This document shows, in pieces, positions 6,385 to 14,787 of a DNA stretch of 33,149 nucleotides. The stretch is taken from contig JAGXTJ010000015.1 of the NCBI GenBank assembly GCA_018333655.1, positions 1-33,149 on the forward strand. Reading direction: 5' to 3'. Position 1 is the first letter of the stretch. Every line of letters begins with the position of its first letter. The position numbers were made by a program, and so were the translations under genes. The notes beneath the pieces are model-generated. The model saw only the letters and a program-made list of their open reading frames with translations. It was not told where the DNA came from and ran no database searches. The stretch is from Bacillota bacterium (GTDB lineage Bacteria; Bacillota; UBA994).

Positions 6385-7563
6385 TTACCGGATATTTAGT
6401 GTGTGCGTGAAGCACTCCTTAATTTCACCTTGCAGGGCGGCACTGTTTAGAATGTCAAAGGCAGTCATGGCGAGACCCTTAGCGGCTTTAATAACTACCT
6501 CATCTGCGCGCTGAGAGGCAGAGAAGGCGGTAAAATCAGCGTGGTGAGTGTTAACTTCTGTGGGCGCAATCCAGAGATAGTCGTGAATGACGGGGAGCTT
6601 TAGAGAAATGTTGCCGATATCAGAGGACCCGTACATGCCTACCGGTGACGCCCACTCCATCTCTTCCCCGAGCTGTGCCATGTTTGCCTTAAAGACGCTC
6701 GACATTACCTGATTGGGATAGCGCTCGGCATACAACAGCCCGACCTTAACCTCCGCTACAGCCCCAGTCAGCTTGGCTGCGGCGTCAATGGCCAGCTGCA
6801 CTTTTTCTACGAGTTGCTTTAGCTCAGCGAGTGTGGACGCGCGCAAACTAAACTCACAGGCCGCCTCGCCAGGGATGACATTAGAGGCTGTGCCGCCGTT
6901 AGTGATGATGCCGTTGACATTGTCTTGCAAGCTAAACGTCGGGCGGAGCATATCGATATGTTGGAATGTGCTGAGGACGGCATTGAGAGCGTTAATGCCG
7001 CGGCTAGGCGCAGAGCTGTGCGCTGCCTTGCCCCCAAAATGCACCTTAACCCCAGTCGCAGCCCGTCCGCCGCGAGCGAGTAGCGATTTGCCCGACGAAG
7101 GGTGGATCATCAATGCGAAATCTACGTCGTCAAAGACTCCGGCCTCTAGCATTACTATCTTGCCCCCATCAGCCTCTTCGCCGGGAGTCCCGAAGAGAGA
7201 AACAGCCCCATTAAGGTGCGGCATAACTTGGCAGAGACCGAGATATGCGCCGACAGAAGCTGCCGCAATCACGTTATGCCCGCAGGCATGACCTATGTCG
7301 GGCAAGGCGTCGTACTCCGCTAGGAAAGCTACGTGCGGGCGCGGGGCTTGGCCTCTGACAGTGGAAACAAACGCTGTGTCAAGGCCGGCTACGCCACTTT
7401 GGACTTGTCGACCTGCGTTTGTTAACAACTCGGCAATGTACTTAGTTGCTTGGTGCTCCTTAAGAGAAGTCTCGGGTGTACTGTGTATAGCGTGCGAGAG
7501 TGCGATTAGCTGCGTTTCCATATTGTCGATAGCCGCGATAACAGTTTGTTTTAACGGATGCAT
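6385..7563 (-). CDS. M20-family amidohydrolase (AbgB/M20D-like)
   Basis: A zinc-type M20 peptidase of 392 residues. Metal-binding motifs visible are AEYDALPDIGHACGH (about 82-96), GTPGEEADGG (about 125-134, with the catalytic and metal Glu pair), and a late His-rich segment (EVNTHHADF). The lid domain carries HSSAPSRGINALNA. The AEYDALP form and general layout resemble p-aminobenzoyl-glutamate hydrolase subunit AbgB and related aminoacyl amidohydrolases, so it likely removes an acyl or aryl group from an amino acid in the cytoplasm. AAAGGAGG stands before the ATG. The exact substrate is unknown. Confidence 0.9.
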   Translation of the reverse strand: MHPLKQTVIAAIDNMETQLIALSHAIHSTPETSLKEHQATKYIAELLTNAGRQVQSGVAGLDTAFVSTVRGQAPRPHVAFLAEYDALPDIGHACGHNVIAAASVGAYLGLCQVMPHLNGAVSLFGTPGEEADGGKIVMLEAGVFDDVDFALMIHPSSGKSLLARGGRAATGVKVHFGGKAAHSSAPSRGINALNAVLSTFQHIDMLRPTFSLQDNVNGIITNGGTASNVIPGEAACEFSLRASTLAELKQLVEKVQLAIDAAAKLTGAVAEVKVGLLYAERYPNQVMSSVFKANMAQLGEEMEWASPVGMYGSSDIGNISLKLPVIHDYLWIAPTEVNTHHADFTAFSASQRADEVVIKAAKGLAMTAFDILNSAALQGEIKECFTHTLNIR

Positions 7564-7581
7564 TGGGAAACCTCCTTTGTG

Positions 7582-7639
7582 TGTCTCTTGGGGACGGAGG
7601 AGTGCGACATGTGTCGCACTCCTCCGTCCCCAAGAGACA
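7582..7639. repeat. 58-bp perfect palindrome (28-bp arms, 2-bp centre)
   Basis: The arms 7582-7609 and 7612-7639 are exact reverse complements around TG. The left arm begins TGTCTCTTGGGGACGGAGG. It lies between the dismutase stop and the amidohydrolase start, both on the minus strand. As RNA it would be a very stable hairpin that could end dismutase mRNA or insulate the next gene, but it has no U-run. The GGGGACGG ends resemble REP-type palindromes linked to RAYT transposases. Confidence 0.85.
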
Positions 7640-7648
7640 TCCTCCCTC

Positions 7649-8239
7649 CTAACAGCAGCAAATCCTTCTGGCTACGTCGTCCCAGTTGACTATGTTCCAC
7701 CAAGCGGCAATCCACTCGGCACGGCGGTTTTGGTACTTAAGGTAATAGGCGTGCTCCCACACATCTACCGTAAGCAGGGGGATAGCTCCGATTAACGAAA
7801 TGTCTTGGTGCTTCTCAATCGTGAGGATGCGGAGGCCTTCAAATTCGGCCGATTGCACGAGCAAGGCCCATCCGGAACCTTCGACGGCAGCGGCGGCAGC
7901 GCTAAACTGCTTCTTGAATGCATCTATGCTGCCGAAGCTTTCGTTGATAAGCTCAAGCAACTTGCCTTGGGGTTCGCCCTGGCCGTTTGGAGTCATGTTG
8001 GCCCAAAAGAGGCTGTGCAGCAGATGTCCGCTGCCGTGGAATGCCAGCTCGCGTTCCCAGTGCTTGATTAAGGCGAAGTCTCCGCTGACGCGAGCTTCCT
8101 GCAGTTTGTCTTCGGCTTTGTTTAGGCCGTCGACATACGCTTGGTGATGTTTGCCGTGGTGGAGCTTGAGGGTAGCCTCGTCATAGTGCGGCTCTAGGGC
8201 ATTATAGGCGTAGGGGAGGGCAGGCAAAGTGTGTTTCAC
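7649..8239 (-). CDS. sodA: Superoxide dismutase, Mn/Fe type
   Basis: Converts superoxide to peroxide and oxygen in the cytoplasm. Numbering from GTG 8239, metal ligands are His27 (LHHGKHHQAYV), His75 (HSLFWANM), Asp159 and His163 (DVWEHAYYL). The Gln in KHQD near residue 145 occupies the position typical of Mn enzymes, though cambialistic use is possible. Length (about 196 residues) and the NRRAEWIAAWWNIVNWD ending are normal; the extreme tail ICCC is unusual. AAGGAAGG lies 6 bases before GTG 8239. A TTG at 8245 touches the ribosome site and is less likely. A dismutase in a presumably anaerobic spore-former fits oxygen tolerance. Confidence 0.95.
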   Translation of the reverse strand: MKHTLPALPYAYNALEPHYDEATLKLHHGKHHQAYVDGLNKAEDKLQEARVSGDFALIKHWERELAFHGSGHLLHSLFWANMTPNGQGEPQGKLLELINESFGSIDAFKKQFSAAAAAVEGSGWALLVQSAEFEGLRILTIEKHQDISLIGAIPLLTVDVWEHAYYLKYQNRRAEWIAAWWNIVNWDDVARRICCC

Positions 8240-8336
8240 AAACAACCTTCCTTTCGATTTTAGTGTTGACTAAGGGAGAAGCCTCAGTCTCACTGCAAGT
8301 AATTCTTCGCAGCAAGTGAGGTTTCCTTCAAGTAAC

Positions 8337-8870
8337 CTACTCCCGTCGCAGACGCTGCCTAACGATAGCAATGCGCGGCAGGAGCAAGCGCTCGGTAACG
8401 ACAAAGCCGGCAGTTCCTAGTAGCTGAGTAAACAGCATCAGTGGCAATAGGCCACTCCAAGTGACGCCGAGCAGTGGCACGCCCAGTACAAAGTGTGCCA
8501 CAATTGCCGTCACAGCAACGCATAGGGTAGGGAACGTAGAGGATAGCCAACGCACGGCCTTGCGCGAGTAGGGCGGAGGGCATAATAGCAGTGCGAAGGC
8601 CTCTTCGAGCAAGCCTGTCAAAACAATAGCTGCGCCCATAAGGAGGCTCACGAGGCTCATTACGGCGGCAAGCACTACTGCCGTCAGGAGCAATACACCG
8701 CGTTCGCGGATAAGCGACAGCGGGATACCTACCATCATGGCCAAGAGCGGCGCCAGTAGGGCGAATTTCATGCCTGGCAGGGGCAGGGCAGTAAGGAGCA
8801 GGTAACCTAGAGCGGCCGCGCAGGCCACTACCATGGCGATTGTAGTCATCTGGCGTGCTGTGAGGCGCAT
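8337..8870 (-). CDS. Small polytopic membrane protein of unknown function
   Basis: A 177-residue, strongly hydrophobic protein with about five or six membrane segments, starting near residue 10 and ending near 160, and an Arg-rich tail (RQRLRRE). I do not recognise a family. Its size and helix packing would fit an energy-coupling-factor type substrate subunit or another small integral protein, but no diagnostic motif is visible. It lies upstream of the dismutase on the same strand with a gap of about 100 bases. A purine-rich stretch (GGAAAGGAG) precedes the ATG at a rather long distance. Confidence 0.6.
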   Translation of the reverse strand: MRLTARQMTTIAMVVACAAALGYLLLTALPLPGMKFALLAPLLAMMVGIPLSLIRERGVLLLTAVVLAAVMSLVSLLMGAAIVLTGLLEEAFALLLCPPPYSRKAVRWLSSTFPTLCVAVTAIVAHFVLGVPLLGVTWSGLLPLMLFTQLLGTAGFVVTERLLLPRIAIVRQRLRRE

Positions 8871-9188
8871 GAGTAGGAGATGCTCCTTTCCTTGTCGCTT
8901 GGAGGCGAGCCGCCAGCCCCCAGCCGCCGGCCGCCGGGACAGCTTTGAGCTGTGAGCTGTGAGCGGTGACGGGGTGAAAAGGTGGAAAGGTCAAAGGGGA
9001 ACTAGAGGCGCTACCCCCTTCCACGAAGTGCAAAGTGCAAAGTACAAAGTGCAACCCTCCGTCCTCCACAATATACCTTTCGCCTAAGCGGTCTGTATTC
9101 CTGCTCGTGTTTCCTGTACAATAAGTAACGAAAAGTGAATTTCCGCACTTAAGGGAGTTCACTAAACTTCCGAGGAGGCGAACCCACC
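8871..9188. repeat. Intergenic region with several heptamer-phased tandem repeats
   Basis: A divergent intergenic region of about 320 bases holds short arrays with a 7-base period: GAGCTGT twice plus GAGCGGT at 8947-8967, an AAAGG-based purine run at about 8976-8998, and AAGTGCA/AAGTACA four times at 9026-9053. Before them is a GCC/CCGG-rich stretch (about 8907-8938) with similar spacing. No gene is supported; a long minus-strand frame across it is an artefact. The promoter of the cyclophilin gene should lie in the last 100 bases. Confidence 0.7.
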
Positions 9189-9797
9189 ATGCAGAAGAAG
9201 ATTTTGCTGCCCGTTCTAGTCCTTTTGCTGCTAAGCCTGGTGTTGACTGCGTGCCAAGCTGAGCGGCCAAAGCCCGTAGTGACGATTGAAATGGCGGCAG
9301 GCGGAACAATTAAGATTGAGCTTGACCCAGACGCCGCACCTAATACAGTTAATAACTTCATCAAGCTTGTACAGGATGGGTTTTATAACGGTCTTGTGTT
9401 TCACAGGATCATGCCGGGCTTTATGATTCAGGGCGGCTGCCCCGACGGCAACGGAACCGGCGGCCCGGGCTACGCTATTATGGGCGAGTTCTCGGCTAAC
9501 GGCGTGCGCAATCCGCTTAGGCACGAGCGCGGCGTTATTTCTATGGCCCGCAGTCAGCTCTTTGACTCCGCAGGCTCGCAGTTCTTTATTATGCATGCTG
9601 AATCGCGACACTTAGACGGTCAATACGCTGCTTTTGGCCGCGTTATCTCCGGCATGGAAGTAGTAGACCGCATCGTGAATGGCCCGAGCGACCAAGCTCA
9701 AAATGGCTTAGCACTTGAGCCACGCGAGGTAATGAAAAGAGTGACGGTAGATACCTTTGGCGTACAATACGAAGCGCCCGTCAAAGTCCGCCGCTAA
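9189..9797 (+). CDS. Cyclophilin-type peptidyl-prolyl isomerase, lipoprotein
   Basis: A secreted, lipid-anchored cyclophilin. Residues 1-22 are a lipoprotein signal with lipobox LTAC (Cys22). The isomerase domain follows at about 30-195, with FHRIMPGFMIQGG (catalytic Arg in FHR), GTGGPGY, AGSQFFI and LDGQYAAFGRV in the normal order. It catalyses cis-trans isomerisation of X-Pro bonds and would help fold exported proteins on the outer face of the membrane. GAGGAGG precedes the ATG. The next gene, guaB, starts about 100 bases later on the same strand, probably with its own promoter. Confidence 0.95.
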   Translation: MQKKILLPVLVLLLLSLVLTACQAERPKPVVTIEMAAGGTIKIELDPDAAPNTVNNFIKLVQDGFYNGLVFHRIMPGFMIQGGCPDGNGTGGPGYAIMGEFSANGVRNPLRHERGVISMARSQLFDSAGSQFFIMHAESRHLDGQYAAFGRVISGMEVVDRIVNGPSDQAQNGLALEPREVMKRVTVDTFGVQYEAPVKVRR

Positions 9798-9888
9798 TTA
9801 ACGCTAGCTCCGTGGCTTGTCACCCTCGCGTGCACATGGTAAGATAAGTAACCAAGCCGCTGCTGACTTTTTAGACTGCTATTACTGA

Positions 9889-11364
<1,476 letters not shown>

Positions 11365-11414
11365 GGTGCGTGGGCTTTGTGCCTCACGCTCCCGTACATA
11401 AGGAGGAATAGTGC

Positions 11415-11996
11415 TTGAAGCAATTCGCCACAGAAGAACTACGTAACGTCTGTCTTGTCGGGCATGGTGGGTCTGGGAAAACCTCATTTTTAGAGGCAGC
11501 CCTCTACAGCAGCCAAGCTATCGACCGCATGGGGCGCGTAGACGAAGGTAACACCGTGTCCGACCACGACCCGGAGGAGGTTAAGCGCTCAATCTCTATC
11601 GCCACTTCTCTGGGGCCGTGCGTGTGGCAAGGGCACAAGGTAAATTTTGTCGACACGCCTGGCTACTTTGACTTTGTTGGCGAAGTCAAAGGCGCACTGC
11701 GCGCCACCGACGTCGCGCTTGTCTTTGCCTGCGCGGTTTCGGGTGTTGAAGTGGGAACCGAGAAGGTATGGGACTACGCGGGGGAAAGGAACATGGCTCG
11801 CGCATTTCTCATTAACAAGATGGACCGCGAAAACGCAAACTTTGACCGCGTTGTAGAAGAGATTCGCCAGACGTTTGGCACTTCGGCTGCTCCGCTGCAG
11901 ATTCCTATCGGGCAAGAAGCGAAGTTTGCCGGCGTGGTCGATTTGCTTAAGCAAAAGGCTTTATGCAGAACATACTTGACAGAGCTAAAGCCTTAG
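11415..11996 (+). pseudogene. EF-G-like GTPase, truncated to its G domain
   Basis: The first ~183 residues match an EF-G paralogue: P-loop GHGGSGKTS (16-24), switch/G3 DTPGY (80-84) and G4 NKMD (134-137). AGGAGG precedes the TTG start at 11415. EF-G proteins are about 680 residues with five domains; here homology stops inside the G domain after VVDLLKQKA and the frame ends at 11996. The last ~34 bases overlap the start of an M20 amidohydrolase. A deletion or rearrangement has therefore joined the front of this gene to another locus. A working translocase is impossible; a residual GTPase fragment might still be made. Confidence 0.85.
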
Positions 11997-13144
11997 CGCC
12001 GGAGATCATATTAATACGAAGAGACTTGCACAGAAACCCAGAATTAGGCTTTAAGGAGCACCGCACATCAGGCGTAGTCAGTACTTACTTAAAGAATCTC
12101 GGGCTTGTCCCACATACTCTGGCCGGCACCGGAGTTGTCGCCACTATTCGCGGTAACCGACCCGGAAAAACAGTGGCCTTGCGCGCCGATATGGATGCGC
12201 TGCCGATTGCCGAGCAGGCCGGGCACGACTATGCATCAGAGGCGCCTGGACTCATGCATGCCTGCGGCCACGATGGCCATACCGCCATGCTCCTCGGGGC
12301 GGCCAAACTTCTCGCTCTAAACAACGACTTCCCCGGTAATGTCAAACTCATTTTCCAGCCTGCCGAGGAAGGGCCAGGGGGTGCTCTGCCTCTCATTAAC
12401 GCCGGGGTTTTGGAGAACCCCACCGTGGATGCGGCCTTCGGCCTACATCTGGGCACATTTGTCGTGCGCGCTGGCCAGATCGCCCTCAGGGAGGGCCCGG
12501 TGTGCGCAGCCCCAGACACCATTACCATTGTCGTCCGCGGCAAAGGGGGCCATGGCGCACACCCTCATCTCTCCGTCGATGCCGTGGTCGCGGCAAGTCA
12601 TGTAGTGGTCGCCTTGCAAACCATTGTAAGCAGAGAGATTGACCCACTCTCAGCCGTAGTTTTGAGTCTTGGCACCATTAAAGGGGGATACCGCGAAAAT
12701 GTCATCGCCGACGAAGTGGAGATTACGGGGACCGTGCGCACCTTGTCACCCGAAATCCGCGCTGCGATGCCCGAGCGCATAGAACGCATTATCAAGGGGG
12801 TTTGCGACAGTATGCGCTGCGACTTTACCCTTACCTACGAAGAGGGCTACCCCGTCTTAGTGAACGACAGCACATTGACCACCCTAGTGGAAAGAGTCGG
12901 CCAAAGAGTGCTTGGCGCAAGCAATGTAATGCGCGCCCCCGTCCCTTCGATGGGGGGCGAAGACTTTAGCTACTTTGCGCAAAAGGTGCCCTCATGCTTC
13001 TTCTACCTCGGCGCCCTGAACCCCGAAAAAGATTGTCACTACCCCATCCACCACCCCAAGTTTAACTTCGACGAAGACGCCCTACCATATGGCTCCGCGA
13101 TGCTCGCCGAAGCTTGTCTCGAGTATCTATCCTCAGCGCAGTAG
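11963..13144 (+). CDS. M20D amidohydrolase (hippurate/N-acyl amino acid hydrolase type)
   Basis: A 393-residue metal-dependent amidohydrolase with RADMDALP (about 74-81), HACGHDGH (99-106), QPAEEGPGG (132-140), the lid motif GGHGAHPH, MGGEDFSYF and the late HHPKFNFDEDAL. These are the hallmarks of the HipO/AmaA/IAA-amino acid hydrolase group, which free an amino acid from an N-acyl group. The ATG at 11963 lies inside the truncated EF-G frame and has only a weak ribosome site (AAAAGG, 4 bases before). N-terminal homology starts right at this Met, so the protein seems complete. It may be translated by coupling to the EF-G fragment. Its 3' end overlaps bofA by 12 bases, convergently. Confidence 0.92.
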   Translation: MQNILDRAKALAPEIILIRRDLHRNPELGFKEHRTSGVVSTYLKNLGLVPHTLAGTGVVATIRGNRPGKTVALRADMDALPIAEQAGHDYASEAPGLMHACGHDGHTAMLLGAAKLLALNNDFPGNVKLIFQPAEEGPGGALPLINAGVLENPTVDAAFGLHLGTFVVRAGQIALREGPVCAAPDTITIVVRGKGGHGAHPHLSVDAVVAASHVVVALQTIVSREIDPLSAVVLSLGTIKGGYRENVIADEVEITGTVRTLSPEIRAAMPERIERIIKGVCDSMRCDFTLTYEEGYPVLVNDSTLTTLVERVGQRVLGASNVMRAPVPSMGGEDFSYFAQKVPSCFFYLGALNPEKDCHYPIHHPKFNFDEDALPYGSAMLAEACLEYLSSAQ

Positions 13145-13417
13145 ATGTGGCAGGCCTACTAGAATTAGCGACCAGGGCAAGCCCAGATACCCAGCGAGCA
13201 GCACAGTAAAAGGGTTGAACGGTATGGCTACAAAAAAGTACTGCCCCGCGAAATTCATTACGAGCACCAACACTACGCCCCATACCGACATAGCAAGCAA
13301 CTTCAGTAGGTACTTCACCGGAACCAAGAGGGCTCTACCCACAATGTAGGCTAAAACCACGAGAAACAGAATCGCGATAACGGTGTTGATATTGAAAAAA
13401 GCATCCCATTCGCCCAT
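13133..13417 (-). CDS. bofA: BofA-family pro-sigmaK processing inhibitor
   Basis: A 94-residue protein with two or three membrane segments (about 10-30, 37-60, 68-92) and the BofA-like ending LLAGYLGLPWSLILVGL. In Bacillus, BofA sits in the outer forespore membrane with SpoIVFA and holds back the SpoIVFB protease until the forespore signals, timing sigma-K activation. The gene position (dnaX-ybaB-recR-yaaL-bofA) is the same as in Bacillus, which strengthens the call. A GGGGGG-AGAG ribosome site lies before the ATG. It supports a sporulating host. Confidence 0.9.
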   Translation of the reverse strand: MGEWDAFFNINTVIAILFLVVLAYIVGRALLVPVKYLLKLLAMSVWGVVLVLVMNFAGQYFFVAIPFNPFTVLLAGYLGLPWSLILVGLPHLLR

Positions 13418-13470
13418 ATGCTCTCCCCCCCTCTAAAAAGTATTCATCAGGAGGGCAGGGCATGCCAGAG

Positions 13471-13512
13471 AAACAAGCACAGACCGCGGCCGACCGCGTT
13501 CTGTGCTTGTTT
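13471..13512 (-). terminator. Hairpin at the end of the dnaX-recR-yaaL operon
   Basis: AAACAAGCACAG (13471-13482) pairs perfectly with CTGTGCTTGTTT (13501-13512). The inner CGCGG/CCGCG arms extend the stem with one mismatch around a short loop. It overlaps the yaaL stop codon and separates it from bofA. No long U-run follows, so it may be a partial terminator. Confidence 0.65.
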
Positions 13513-13795
13513 ATAGTTCTCGCGCTATACCAGGATAGTTTATGCCTTGACTGCGAGCCTGCTTGAGCAGGTACATGTAGCGTTTTTCTGCAGCTTGATT
13601 GACGTACACCGCGTGATCAATCAGATCGGGGTCCGACACATGGTCAAAATACTGCCGGGCGGCCACCCATTCTTGATGCGCACTACTGAGCAGAGTCAAC
13701 ATCTCGGAAGACGCCCTGTCCACGATTTCGCTCTTGGCAATACCCAAGCTACTACCTAGCGAGCTTATCACACTGGCCAAAAAATTACTTTCCAT
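13511..13795 (-). CDS. yaaL: YaaL-like protein (DUF2508)
   Basis: A 94-residue soluble helical protein with the DUF2508 pattern: an EW-containing helix (SSAHQEWVAARQYFDHV), DPDLIDHAVY, and AAEKRYMYLLKQAR. The gene occupies exactly the yaaL position between recR and bofA. Function is unknown in the family. It is a little longer at the N-terminus than Bacillus YaaL (about 74 residues). A purine-rich AAGGGAGG lies upstream of the ATG. Probably co-transcribed with dnaX, ybaB and recR. Confidence 0.85.
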   Translation of the reverse strand: MESNFLASVISSLGSSLGIAKSEIVDRASSEMLTLLSSAHQEWVAARQYFDHVSDPDLIDHAVYVNQAAEKRYMYLLKQARSQGINYPGIAREL

Positions 13796-13851
13796 GCAGG
13801 CACCTCCCTTCTTTTGCTAGAAGGAGTTTGCCCATTTTGACAGCAGTTATG

Positions 13852-14451
13852 CTATACTTCTCGGCGATTTTCAAGCGCGCGAGCTAGAGTCATTTCGTCA
13901 GCATATTCAAGGTCGCCGCCGACAGGCAAACCATGGGCCAAACGGGTTACCTTAATGGCAAAAGGCTTGATCAAGCGAGCCAAGTACAGCGCCGTAGCTT
14001 CGCCTTCAATGTTAGGATTGGTCGCCAAAATAATTTCTTTAACGTCGCCATCTTGTAGACGAGACATTAACTCCCTTATTTTAAGCTGTTCTGGCCCGAT
14101 ACCGTCCATAGGCGAAATAGCCCCGTGCAAAACATGGTACTGCCCGCGGTAATCATGCGTTCTTTCAATGGCCGCCACGTCGCGAGGATCTTGGACCACA
14201 CACAAGAGCTCTGTCCTGCGCCCGGACTGTGTGCATAGCGCGCACTTACCGCCCTCTGCTAGGTTAAAACAGGTAGGGCAGTATGTTACTTTATCCTTGG
14301 CTTCGGTTATCGCCTTCGCTAGTTCCATTACCTGCAGCTTGTCACGCGACAACAGGTAAAAAGCTAGGCGCTGTGCTGTTTTGGGCCCGATGCCTGGCAA
14401 GCGCGCCAGTTCGGAGATAAGCTTGAGTATAGGCTGCGGATACGTCAGCAC
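13852..14451 (-). CDS. recR: Recombination mediator RecR
   Basis: Forms rings with RecO/RecF partners and loads RecA at gaps. The order of parts is standard: a helix-hairpin-helix at about 10-35 (LARLPGIGPKTAQRLAF), a four-Cys zinc site (Cys58, 61, 70, 73), and a Toprim domain from about 80 (CVVQDPRDVAAIE, then YHVLHGAISPMDGIGP). The C-terminal Walker-like part includes RLAHGLPVGGDLEYAD. 199 residues is normal. It starts 6 bases after ybaB ends. Confidence 0.97.
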   Translation of the reverse strand: MLTYPQPILKLISELARLPGIGPKTAQRLAFYLLSRDKLQVMELAKAITEAKDKVTYCPTCFNLAEGGKCALCTQSGRRTELLCVVQDPRDVAAIERTHDYRGQYHVLHGAISPMDGIGPEQLKIRELMSRLQDGDVKEIILATNPNIEGEATALYLARLIKPFAIKVTRLAHGLPVGGDLEYADEMTLARALENRREV

Positions 14452-14457
14452 GTTTAG

Positions 14458-14772
14458 CTAAAAGAGACCAGGCGGCAATTTGAGCCCTGAGGTAACCTTG
14501 CCCATCTCCGCATTGACCATCTCTTCCGATTTGCGCAGGGCTTCGTTTACCGCAATAATGATTAGGTCCTGCAACATCTCGATGTCGTTTAAATCCACTG
14601 CCTCGGGGTGGATTGTAATTTCTTTAAGCATTTTCCCACCCGTTACGACTGCCTTTACCATGCCACCCCCTGCGCTAGCATCAATGGTACGCATGTTTAG
14701 CTCTTCCTGCATTTTTTGCATGCGGTCCTGCATTTTTTGCGCGGCCTTCATCATATCTTTCATATTGTTCAT
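14458..14772 (-). CDS. ybaB: YbaB/EbfC-family nucleoid-associated protein
   Basis: A 104-residue DNA-binding dimer protein with the family pattern: N-terminal Met-rich helix (MMKAAQKMQDRMQKMQEEL), the GGGMVKAVVTGG strand, IHPEAVDLNDIEMLQDLIIIAVNEAL, and a C-terminal MGKVTSGLKLPPGLF. The dnaX-ybaB-recR order is one of the most conserved in bacteria. AGGAGGG lies before the ATG, and the gap from dnaX is 15 bases. Confidence 0.97.
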   Translation of the reverse strand: MNNMKDMMKAAQKMQDRMQKMQEELNMRTIDASAGGGMVKAVVTGGKMLKEITIHPEAVDLNDIEMLQDLIIIAVNEALRKSEEMVNAEMGKVTSGLKLPPGLF

Positions 14773-14787
14773 GATAGCCCTCCTTAG

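Noticed and set aside
6773-7291. 172-codon plus-strand frame inside the M20 gene
   Set aside because: Antisense shadow of a conserved enzyme; Ser/Ala/Pro-rich composition without a domain.
8359-9309. 316-codon minus-strand frame across the membrane gene, heptamer repeats and the cyclophilin start
   Set aside because: It covers an intergenic repeat region and the 5' end of a real plus-strand gene, and has no protein features.
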